Positions 23,905 to 29,601 of a DNA stretch of 29,697 nucleotides are shown here, one piece after another (positions within the stretch are counted from its first letter, which is position 1; every line of letters starts with the position of its first letter). A model generated the notes under the pieces. That model searched no databases, had not been told where the DNA came from, and was given only the letters and a program-made list of their open reading frames with translations. The stretch covers positions 1-29,697 of IMG/VR virus record IMGVR_UViG_3300022689_000122, one strand, 5' to 3'. Position numbers and translations under genes: made by a program. This DNA comes from a virus.

Positions 23905-24439
23905 TACCCGTTAGCCCCTTAATCCGCTCCATTAACTCCTCGTCGGTCATGTCCTTGCTCAAACCAACCGTGGCTAGCATCTGGGTGTTAATCTCAAACT
24001 TATTGCCTAGCGTCTTGTTTAACACAACCTTGGCGATGTCTTTATTCACCTTCTCAGAGTCAAAGCCGTATTTAATCACCTTGAGCAACTCGTTATAGGC
24101 CACGATATGCGCCATCATGGCTACAGTAACGTCGGGTTTGCTCTGGTCAAATATTGGGATAATCGGGTCTAATTCCCGATGGCCAAAATGGGCTTGGTCG
24201 ATAGCCTCATCACAAAACGCCTTGAAGCCGTCTTTCGTGATGGGGTGTTTGCTTTCTCTGAACCGCCGCCAGACAGCTTTAGCATTAGCCCGCTGGTGAT
24301 AGGTCTTATACCCCATCCCCTTGGCCATCAAGCCCGCTGCGTGGTGTGTACGTGCCTCCAAAGCAATGGCCAGTAAGTCATCCGCCGGAATATCTCCCGA
24401 CGCATTGCAAAAATGAAACTCTCTAGCATCCAACAACAT
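23888..24439 (-). CDS. Unknown 183-aa protein, first gene of the late unit
   Basis: I take the ATG at 24439 (MLLDAREFHF). A TTG start at 24460 would lie inside the terminator tail and has no ribosome site. The ATG sits 6 nt after TGC-TATACT, so the message is probably leaderless. The protein is helical and soluble, with a C-terminal stretch KDMTDEELMERIKGLTG. Being first in the packaging/morphogenesis unit, it could be a small terminase subunit or a virion-associated protein, but I see no helix-turn-helix signature, so no function is assigned. Confidence 0.6.
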   Translation of the reverse strand: MLLDAREFHFCNASGDIPADDLLAIALEARTHHAAGLMAKGMGYKTYHQRANAKAVWRRFRESKHPITKDGFKAFCDEAIDQAHFGHRELDPIIPIFDQSKPDVTVAMMAHIVAYNELLKVIKYGFDSEKVNKDIAKVVLNKTLGNKFEINTQMLATVGLSKDMTDEELMERIKGLTGNGPQV

Positions 24440-24445
24440 ACTGCC

Positions 24446-24454
24446 AGTATAGCA
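24446..24454 (-). promoter_or_regulatory. Extended -10 TGCTATACT, 6 nt before ATG
   Basis: On the minus strand TGC-TATACT is followed by GGCAGT and then the ATG at 24439. It is the most likely late promoter start for the whole morphogenesis unit. No clear -35 is present because the upstream sequence is a terminator. Confidence 0.5.
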
Positions 24455-24458
24455 TGGC

Positions 24459-24498
24459 AAAAGAAAAGCCCACCAGATAAAGGGTAAGCCGGTGGGCT
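24459..24498 (-). terminator. Intrinsic terminator ahead of the late unit
   Basis: A perfect 8-bp stem AGCCCACC / GGTGGGCT (24467-24474, 24491-24498) with a 16-nt loop is followed on the minus strand by TTTCTTTT. It sits between two minus-strand promoters and before any minus-strand gene. Confidence 0.75.
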
Positions 24499-24523
24499 AC
24501 GAATCAGATTGTATAGCAATTGT

Positions 24524-24532
24524 ATTATACCA
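24524..24532 (-). promoter_or_regulatory. Extended -10 promoter TGGTATAAT
   Basis: Perfect TGG-TATAAT on the minus strand. It would make a short RNA of roughly 55-60 nt that ends at 24459. Same nine bases as three sites at the left end. Confidence 0.55.
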
Positions 24533-24629
24533 CACCCCCTCCACCCCCAACAAGTTACGTGGTGGTTACTGCCATGGTAAGCCTGTTTTTTAAATCGTTT
24601 CTTGTGAATTAAACCCGAGTAAAGTAAAT

Positions 24630-24818
24630 CCAGAAAATCCGAAATAAACTTTTTTAAAAAGCGGATTCTTGTAAACCAATATTTTAATATAACTTTATAT
24701 TATATATACCCCTTATATACACTTACTATATATATCTCCATTTACTATATTCTATAACTTTATAACTTCTAATAATTAAAGAATTAATAGTATATATAGA
24801 GAAAATAGAAAAAGGGCG
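24630..24818. other. AT-rich divergent region, candidate replication origin
   Basis: Between the divergent gene blocks is a tract of almost pure A/T with runs of TATATA. It holds the 11-bp direct repeat ATAACTTTATA at 24689-24699 and 24754-24764, a repeat of TTACTATAT at 24723 and 24741, and a hairpin AATCCG/CGGATT near 24636-24667. No ORF is seen. DNA of this kind melts easily, so it may be an origin or an early-promoter up-element. Confidence 0.4.
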
Positions 24819-24847
24819 TTGTTTTTATATGAAATAGGCAATACAAT
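24819..24847 (+). promoter_or_regulatory. Sigma70-type promoter for the rightward genes
   Basis: TTGTTT (24819-24824), a 17-bp spacer and TACAAT (24842-24847) are on the plus strand, immediately after the AT-rich tract, which could serve as an up-element. The first gene starts 250 nt further on at 25097. That leader holds an inverted repeat TACCATT/AATGGTA and no well-supported gene. Confidence 0.5.
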
Positions 24848-25096
24848 GTCCACCAGTGAAAGTGTACCATTTGAAACAAGATAAGTTAGTCGTTCCCGTT
24901 CATCGGAAAGCAAAGTAAGTTTGAGACTAAAAAAACCTTGGCAGTCATTCAAGCGTACCGTTGCGGGGTTTTTCTTGATTTACTTAGCCCTGAAAAATGG
25001 TACCTTTACTAAATGAAGGCGGTGTTCTAAAATGGCCTTAGTAAGTCGGGATTTTGCCAGAATTTACTACAAAGGTGCATTAAAAAGGAGGTTATT

Positions 25097-25618
25097 ATGG
25101 GCCGTATTAGCATGCGTGACAAGTGCCATCCAGTGTTGCTCAGGGTGGAGAACAAGGTGGAGTTTTTAAAGAACTACCTGGTTGAGTTAGAAGAAGATGT
25201 GGCCGCCCTTCGGTCACTGGTTGAGGATAGACTGGCACCCAAGCAGCCCCGGCGGGTGGAGGTATCCACAGAGGAGCAGGAGGAGAAAATTGAGAAAGCA
25301 GTCGAGGTCTTTAAATCGTTCACCTTTTGGACTGGCAAAGATCATAACTTTGTACCGGCTGCTGACGTGCGCTTTGTGCTGCGTAAGTTCCACAACATCA
25401 CCCTAAGCAATAAGCAGATGGCCGAGATGGCCATGCGGGCTTACGGCATTAAATCCGTTCGGGTGATACACCCGTTTCATAAGCAAATAGGCAAGGTGGC
25501 CGTGTGTTACCCCTGCATTGATTACCCGTACCTGCCAGAACATGAGGGCCTAGAGCTGTATGACAAGTATCTGGAAGCCATCGTGGCCGCCGGTCTGTAT
25601 GGCCATGATGAACACTAG
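25097..25618 (+). CDS. Unknown protein with coiled coil and possible DNA-binding domain
   Basis: 173 aa. Residues 15-50 are a probable coiled coil (VENKVEFLKNYLVELEEDVAALRSLVEDRL). Residues 70-135 contain a winged-helix-like pattern (FVPAADVRFVLRKFHNITLSNKQMAEMAMRAYGIKSVRV) followed by strand-rich sequence with two cysteines. A coiled-coil dimer with a DNA-binding wing would suit a regulator or replication accessory protein; I do not recognise the family. It has one of the strongest ribosome sites in the window (AAAAAGGAGGTTATT before ATG) and is the first gene after the divergent region, consistent with early expression. Confidence 0.65.
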   Translation: MGRISMRDKCHPVLLRVENKVEFLKNYLVELEEDVAALRSLVEDRLAPKQPRRVEVSTEEQEEKIEKAVEVFKSFTFWTGKDHNFVPAADVRFVLRKFHNITLSNKQMAEMAMRAYGIKSVRVIHPFHKQIGKVAVCYPCIDYPYLPEHEGLELYDKYLEAIVAAGLYGHDEH

Positions 25619-25646
25619 GCCAAATGGATTATTTTTAAACAAGTAG

Positions 25647-25675
25647 TTGACAATACGTGATCCATGGTTTACTAT
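25647..25675 (+). promoter_or_regulatory. Sigma70-type promoter TTGACA-N17-TACTAT
   Basis: A perfect -35 TTGACA (25647-25652) and a -10 TACTAT (25670-25675) at 17-bp spacing lie 30 bp after the 173-aa gene and 33 bp before the 97-aa gene. Confidence 0.65.
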
Positions 25676-25707
25676 AAGTTCATAAGGTTAAGGACAAGGA
25701 ACACACG

Positions 25708-26001
25708 ATGAACAACACACCCAAGTTAATTAAAGGGCTGACTTTGGTAAATGAAACCCTATACTCCGATGGCAGCGCATACGATGCAGAAGTAAAATAC
25801 TACGGTAAAACCTACTACATTAAATATTATAATCATGAATGGGTAGCGCATGGTGGTAATGGTTGTTCAACTAGCTACGGATACACACCGCAATGGCAGA
25901 AAAAACAGCGAGAAAAAACTTTTAATGATTTCTTTAATTTAAAACAATTAACTTTTACAACTGAATGGTTAAACAAACACCAACAACTATACGCCGTCTA
26001 A
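25708..26001 (+). CDS. Unknown 97-aa Tyr/Lys-rich protein
   Basis: Starts MNNTPKLIKGL, with many Tyr, Lys, Asn and Trp and a beta-looking centre (KYYGKTYYIKYYNHEWVAHGGNG). No known motif. Codons are more A/T-rich than those of the neighbouring genes. It has its own promoter (25647-25675) and is followed by hairpin structures at 26011-26117, so it may form a transcription unit of one gene, as small early takeover proteins often do. Function unassigned. Confidence 0.6.
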   Translation: MNNTPKLIKGLTLVNETLYSDGSAYDAEVKYYGKTYYIKYYNHEWVAHGGNGCSTSYGYTPQWQKKQREKTFNDFFNLKQLTFTTEWLNKHQQLYAV

Positions 26002-26010
26002 ACCATCCCA

Positions 26011-26035
26011 CCCAGCCCGTTATGGGTTGGCTGGG
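26011..26035 (+). terminator. GC-rich hairpin after the 97-aa gene
   Basis: CCCAGCC (26011-26017) and GGCTGGG (26029-26035) form a 7-bp stem with loop CGTTATGGGTT. The T-run after it is poor, so it is a weak terminator or RNA-stability hairpin. Confidence 0.4.
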
Positions 26036-26066
26036 GTTGTTACCCCGCTCTAACTCTCTATCCTCT

Positions 26067-26117
26067 ACCGGTTGGGTTAACTCGTCTAACCGCATTTTTA
26101 CTCAACCGGTTATTTTT
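26067..26117 (+). terminator. Nested hairpin with T-run before the 91-aa gene
   Basis: ACCGGTTG (26067-26074) pairs with CAACCGGT (26103-26110), extendable with wobble pairs to about 11 bp, followed by TATTTTT. Inside it a smaller stem GGTTA (26075-26079)/TAACC (26087-26091) is followed by GCATTTTT. Either could terminate rightward transcription. The next gene's ribosome site (AGGAGG) comes directly afterwards. Confidence 0.6.
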
Positions 26118-26134
26118 GCTCAGGAGGTTACACC

Positions 26135-26410
26135 ATGACAGACTTACAACAATTACAGGCTAACTTGGACGCTATTGAGCTTGGCGACAACTGGCCGCTA
26201 GCTAATGGCGAGCAGATTGAGGAAGCCCCTAATCAGACCTATCTAGGCGAGGCCATGGAGGCTATTGGACTGGTTGCGGGTGTGATTACACCTGACAACA
26301 TCGATGCGCTTGCTGACGAGGACGCTAACCGCCTCTTGTTGGCTATGCAGCATGTCCGCCAACGTGCTGGCGAGATTATCAATCTATTGGAGAGTGGCTA
26401 TTATGGTTAA
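26135..26410 (+). CDS. Unknown 91-aa acidic helical protein
   Basis: Soluble, acidic and helical, with 'LGEAMEAIGLVAGVITPDNIDALADEDANRLLLAMQHVRQRAGEIINLLE' in its last two-thirds and no cysteine, TM or motif. CAGGAGGTTACACC before the ATG is a strong ribosome site. It overlaps the next gene by 8 nt. It resembles small hypothetical early phage proteins in general; no specific function. Confidence 0.6.
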   Translation: MTDLQQLQANLDAIELGDNWPLANGEQIEEAPNQTYLGEAMEAIGLVAGVITPDNIDALADEDANRLLLAMQHVRQRAGEIINLLESGYYG

Positions 26411-26708
26411 CTACAAACGCTACGCTGAAATGTTGCTTGATGAAATTGACGACAACCCCGGTTGTGATTATGAGCCAGACACGCCAACCTTTGACCACCA
26501 ATACCATTGTTGTGATTGCTGTTTGGAGTATGGCATAACTACTTTTTACGGCGTTGTGGATGAGGAGCGGATGATTACTCATTACTGCAAGACCTGCAAA
26601 GATGAGGTTGAATATGAGATCGAACAGATACAGAGCCAGCCGGAAGAGTACGACGGCATGACGTTGGAAGAATTAAATCAGGACTATTACAGGGCGGTAA
26701 CCCCGTAG
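26403..26708 (+). CDS. Small zinc-ribbon-like protein
   Basis: 101 aa starting MVNYKRYAEMLLDEI at the ATG overlapping the preceding gene's end. Longer upstream starts would fully overlap that gene. Cysteines C36, C37, C39 and C40 (YHCCDCCLEYG) and C62-x2-C65 (HYCKTCKDEV) form a likely zinc ribbon. The C-terminal third is acidic and helical. Such small ribbon proteins often bind DNA, RNA polymerase or proteins. The function is unknown here. Confidence 0.65.
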   Translation: MVNYKRYAEMLLDEIDDNPGCDYEPDTPTFDHQYHCCDCCLEYGITTFYGVVDEERMITHYCKTCKDEVEYEIEQIQSQPEEYDGMTLEELNQDYYRAVTP

Positions 26709-26726
26709 GTTAAGAAAGGTACTACA

Positions 26727-27677
26727 GTGGATTATTTAAAACAGTTTCACAAGATGTACACCCATGCCCTGCCAAGTGGAATTGGCTCAGAGATTACTGT
26801 AGATAATTTTAAGGATTTCAATCTTTTTTTATTGCCTTATGAAATTATAGAAAAAGTGATTGGTTTATTTAAGCCAGATGAGCACCTTTATTCGGATGAT
26901 TTTGCCAGGTTTCGATTTGATGATGTTGACCTGCCATTCCCTAGAATAATTTGCTACTCAAGTAAAATTGAAAACGATTTATATTATAGGCCGCTTGCCC
27001 TAATGGAGAACGGTTATGAGTTGTTATTATCGCTGAATAGTGTGTGTATCGAATCAGATACAAGTAATGTACATGCTGTGTTTAGTATTGTTTTACGTGA
27101 TAACGGTGGAGAATACCCAGCTTTTATAAACGCTATCTTTCCTAAAGATAATTCTATGATTTTATGGCCAGCAATACCAGATCATCCGGTTTTTGATCAA
27201 GTGTTAAAGCATATAAAACCTGCGCTTTTACAGCATATGGAAGCTTTAGGATGTTTTGATAAAAATCAAGCCATTTTCCATCCTTTGTTATCTTTTCAGG
27301 GTCCTGTCTACGCTAATTGCCGTTGGTTTATTGAACCTATTATTTTTGCCATTACGAACCCTGATTTATTCCCGTTGCCAGCACCAGAAAAACGCCAGAT
27401 CGTTAGTCGCATTGGCTTAAAAAAGAAGGTTGTTAAAACCTCCTATAACACTTACGTGCTGTATAACAAAATGACAACAGCAGCGGTTGAGCAATCCAGC
27501 AAAAGGATTAAAGAATTTTCCCACCGCTTTGAAGTGGCTGGTCATTGGCGGAAGGTCAAGCGCTTTGGCCATGATCGGGAAGGTAATTTAATCCAGGGTA
27601 AAACATGGGTTCGCCCGTGTATTAAAGGCCCACAAGATAAACCGTTGATTAAGAAAACAAGAGTAATTACCCCATGA
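26727..27677 (+). CDS. Unknown protein with C-terminal GHWR...TWVxP module
   Basis: 316 aa starting with GTG (AAGAAAGGT upstream). The N-terminal 240 residues are A/T-rich in codons and have no motif I can name; aromatic and Asp-rich strands dominate. The C-terminal segment 'HRFEVAGHWRKVKRFGHDREG...GKTWVRPCIKGP...KKTRVI' (about 268-315) matches a short module I know from many uncharacterised phage and plasmid proteins (GHWR...WV.P..KG), with no established activity. Its end overlaps the next start as ATGA. Codon use unlike its neighbours suggests separate acquisition. I cannot assign a function. Confidence 0.65.
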   Translation: MDYLKQFHKMYTHALPSGIGSEITVDNFKDFNLFLLPYEIIEKVIGLFKPDEHLYSDDFARFRFDDVDLPFPRIICYSSKIENDLYYRPLALMENGYELLLSLNSVCIESDTSNVHAVFSIVLRDNGGEYPAFINAIFPKDNSMILWPAIPDHPVFDQVLKHIKPALLQHMEALGCFDKNQAIFHPLLSFQGPVYANCRWFIEPIIFAITNPDLFPLPAPEKRQIVSRIGLKKKVVKTSYNTYVLYNKMTTAAVEQSSKRIKEFSHRFEVAGHWRKVKRFGHDREGNLIQGKTWVRPCIKGPQDKPLIKKTRVITP

Positions 27678-27892
27678 AACCTAACGCAACCCACCCCCCA
27701 AGCATGATCCATATTGCACTGGTGACGATACAACACCGGCTGTTAAAGGACAAAACCCCCGCCAGTGATAAAACCCGCCGTGATGTGCAGCTATGGGCCA
27801 CCATTAGGGGTATGCATATGGCCATTGACCGTATACCAGCTGAGCCGTTGGCCTTGTGCCAGTTGATTAATTACATACTAGAGGAGGCGTAA
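27674..27892 (+). CDS. Unknown 72-aa protein
   Basis: Coupled to the 316-aa gene by an ATGA overlap. The sequence (MIHIALVTIQHRLLKDKTPASDKTRRDVQLWATIRGMHMAIDRIPAEPLALCQLINYIL) is helical and moderately basic in the middle, with no TM or known motif. No better account than a small phage hypothetical protein. Confidence 0.55.
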   Translation: MKPNATHPPSMIHIALVTIQHRLLKDKTPASDKTRRDVQLWATIRGMHMAIDRIPAEPLALCQLINYILEEA

Positions 27893-27894
27893 CG

Positions 27895-27984
27895 ATGGCC
27901 CCATTGATTAGCACCATTATAGCCACGGCTATAGCCACGCTGGCGGTGATACTGCCAAGTGTTTTGATTATTTATTTGTTTTAG
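27895..27984 (+). CDS. 29-aa single-TM membrane peptide
   Basis: A short ORF encoding MAPLISTIIATAIATLAVIL and nine more residues, almost wholly hydrophobic with no charged residue. GAGGAGGCGTAACG before the ATG is a strong ribosome site, and the next gene's AGGAGG begins at its stop, so real translation is likely. It resembles small toxin-like or holin-like peptides and could assist the lysis genes 300 nt further on. Function is inference. Confidence 0.6.
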   Translation: MAPLISTIIATAIATLAVILPSVLIIYLF

Positions 27985-27995
27985 GAGGTTAAGGA

Positions 27996-28298
27996 ATGAC
28001 GAACGATAAACCGCTGAGTGCTGACAATCAATACACCGAGAAAGACAAACGAATTAAGCAGATGGAGAATTTATTAAAAGAGTATGCTGACGCATGGCGG
28101 TATTACGACCGCTATGACGGATACCATGGCGATTGCCGCAAATGGCACTGTGAACCAGCTGCAGACCTCAGAGAAAGAACATTAAAAACCCTCGCCGTCA
28201 CTGATAAACCAAAAGGTCAGTATGACTTAATCTCTCAGCCGGATGCGTTGGATGATCTTTTACCGATGCCAAATCCCCTTAAAAGAGAATTAGATTAA
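27996..28298 (+). CDS. Unknown 100-aa charged protein
   Basis: Helical N-terminal half (TEKDKRIKQMENLLKEYADAWRYYDRYDGYHGDCRKWHCEP) with two cysteines 6 residues apart (C48 and C54), then a Pro/Leu-rich tail. TTAGGAGGTTAAGGA precedes the ATG. Similar 'YADAWRYYDRYDGYHGDC..WHC' patterns occur in small phage hypothetical proteins. Stop overlaps the next start as TAATG, so it is coupled to the lysis gene pair. Confidence 0.55.
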   Translation: MTNDKPLSADNQYTEKDKRIKQMENLLKEYADAWRYYDRYDGYHGDCRKWHCEPAADLRERTLKTLAVTDKPKGQYDLISQPDALDDLLPMPNPLKRELD

Positions 28299-28624
28299 TG
28301 TCCGAGGAACTCAACACGATTACCCAACCAATAAAGGAAGCCAATTGGACTATGATTATCAAGACCATTAAACTCACCACCGCCGCATTATTAGCCGCTG
28401 GCCTGCTATTTGCCGGTTACTGGGCTGGTGAAGCCTACACTAACCATAAACACCGCTACATCACTTATATTGATGGTGCTAGTATCAATCTGGCTCAGGA
28501 CATGCAAGCTATTTGTGATAGTAGCCACGTCTGCAAAAAGGCTGAGATTATCGCCCGTCTGCAATCGGTTAAGGCTGAAGCCCTGATGCTGGATATGGTG
28601 GAGGACTACGGCAAGGGAAAGTAA
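28298..28624 (+). CDS. Single-TM lysis protein; 0-frame product of a frameshift pair
   Basis: 108 aa with cytoplasmic N-terminus, one TM segment (about 25-43, LTTAALLAAGLLFAGYWAG) and a mostly helical extracytoplasmic part with two cysteines (C73, C79). An internal ATG at codon 19 could be an alternative start. The final codons AAG GGA AAG TAA hold a slippery heptamer (28615-28621) before the stop, and the lysozyme reading frame continues in -1. Alone the product could be a holin, antiholin or spanin-like protein; after frameshift it is the anchor of the lysozyme fusion. Its start overlaps the preceding stop as TAATG. Confidence 0.7.
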   Translation: MSEELNTITQPIKEANWTMIIKTIKLTTAALLAAGLLFAGYWAGEAYTNHKHRYITYIDGASINLAQDMQAICDSSHVCKKAEIIARLQSVKAEALMLDMVEDYGKGK

Positions 28625-28657
28625 CCGGCGGGGGTAGTTACCAGCTCATCACCCGCC
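28615..28657 (+). promoter_or_regulatory. Programmed -1 frameshift signal
   Basis: In the frame of the 108-aa gene the codons read G GGA AAG (heptamer GGGAAAG, 28615-28621), directly before the TAA stop. This is the same heptamer used at the lambda G-GT frameshift. After a 5-nt spacer, GGCGGG (28627-28632) pairs perfectly with CCCGCC (28652-28657) around a 19-nt loop, a suitable stimulatory stem-loop. A -1 slip continues in the lysozyme frame with GTA ACC GGC. Confidence 0.75.
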
Positions 28658-29049
28658 ACGAAGGATTACGGTTAAAAGCCTACAAATGCCCGTCCGGTAA
28701 GTGGACTATTGGTTATGGTCATACGAATGGAGTAGAGGAAGGCATGGTTATCACAAAATCCCAAGCCCGTAGGCTACTATTAGCGGATATGGAGCAGGCC
28801 AGGCAAGCCGTCGCCCGTAACGTCAAGGTGGATTTATCACCTAACCAATACGACGCACTGGCCAGCTTTGTATTTAACGTAGGCGAGGGGCAATTTAAAC
28901 GGTCTAGCGTGCTACGCCATATCAACAACGGCCAGCTAGCCGAGGCCGCCATTAGTTTACTAGCCTACACCCGTGACAGCTACGGCAGGGTGTTAGGCGG
29001 CTTACAGAAACGCCGTAAACAAGAGTTTAAGATGTTATTAGGAGTATAG
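28621..29049 (+). CDS. GH24 lysozyme domain, expressed as -1 frameshift fusion
   Basis: 142 codons in the -1 frame of the 108-aa gene, giving a probable 250-aa fusion (28298-29049). The domain starts SYQLITRHEGLRLKAYKCPSG and shows the GH24 triad E-x8-C/D-x5-T as E122, C131, T137 of the fusion, then GYGHT, 'SPNQYDALASFVFNVG' and 'GGLQKRRKQEF'. It cleaves the peptidoglycan glycan backbone. There is no ATG, GTG, TTG or CTG between the in-frame stop at 28576 and the catalytic residues. The first ATG (28744) would yield a 101-aa product lacking the triad. The anchor makes it resemble a signal-anchor endolysin. A simple sequencing frameshift is the main alternative. Confidence 0.85.
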   Translation, partial: VTGGGSYQLITRHEGLRLKAYKCPSGKWTIGYGHTNGVEEGMVITKSQARRLLLADMEQARQAVARNVKVDLSPNQYDALASFVFNVGEGQFKRSSVLRHINNGQLAEAAISLLAYTRDSYGRVLGGLQKRRKQEFKMLLGV

Positions 29050-29052
29050 ACG

Positions 29053-29283
29053 ATGATTATGTCGATACATTTAACAGATGACTACCAAGGAAATGATTAT
29101 GCTGTAGGTGACCAAATGGGTAAGCTTCACCCAATGGGAGGGCAAGGCAAAGTTATTAAAATTGAGCGATTTAATATTAATGGTGAGATGGCATATTACC
29201 CAAGGCTGCGGGTTACGTTTGAAAGTGGCGCAACTGTAGAACTTGATGAAGCTAAACATGTTATCTATGAGACAAAGGATTAA
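29053..29283 (+). CDS. Unknown 76-aa protein
   Basis: Starts MIMSIHLTDDYQGNDYAVGD with a second ATG two codons later; AGGAG lies 8 nt upstream of the first. Beta-rich with a Gly turn (LHPMGGQGKVIKIERF) and 'RVTFESGATVELDEAKHV', which looks like a small SH3-like or OB-like barrel. It has no known motif and follows the lysozyme after 3 nt. More A/T-rich in codons than the lysozyme gene. Confidence 0.55.
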   Translation: MIMSIHLTDDYQGNDYAVGDQMGKLHPMGGQGKVIKIERFNINGEMAYYPRLRVTFESGATVELDEAKHVIYETKD

Positions 29284-29286
29284 CAT

Positions 29287-29601
29287 ATGCAGCTAACCAG
29301 ACAAGAATTTACTGATTTTATTCATGCGCTTAGGGCGGTGGATAAATTAGATGACCAGTTTTACAAAGCCGGCATTGAAATCCATGACAGTAAAAAAGAC
29401 ATTTTCGGCCTACCTGCTAAAATTTTATACTCTGCCGTGTTTAATAGTGATCAGCGATTTAATATTGAATGGTGGCTGTATGACTGTGGTGGCATTGATG
29501 GGGCCCCTAATCGCACTAAAATATGGAACAGTGACGGCGAGGTTATTGCCAATTTAGACAGCATTGATAACTTATACGATTATTTAAAGGATTTGGATTA
29601 A
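29287..29601 (+). CDS. Unknown 104-aa acidic protein
   Basis: Helical start (TRQEFTDFIHALRAVDKLDDQFYKAG), a beta middle (EWWLYDCGGIDG) and an acidic helix at the end (SIDNLYDYLKDLD). No family is recognised. It begins 3 nt after the previous gene and shares a base with the next start (TAATG). Codon use is A/T-rich, like the 316-aa and 76-aa genes. Confidence 0.55.
   Translation: MQLTRQEFTDFIHALRAVDKLDDQFYKAGIEIHDSKKDIFGLPAKILYSAVFNSDQRFNIEWWLYDCGGIDGAPNRTKIWNSDGEVIANLDSIDNLYDYLKDLD

Noticed and set aside
25032-25175. Short plus-strand ORF starting MALVSRDFARIYY before the 173-aa gene
   Set aside because: It has no ribosome site and runs out of frame through the strong ribosome site and start of the next gene.
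28744-29049. Lysozyme starting at ATG 28744 (101 aa)
   Set aside because: That start would remove the catalytic Glu, Cys and Thr and the GYGHT segment, which are encoded upstream in the same frame.
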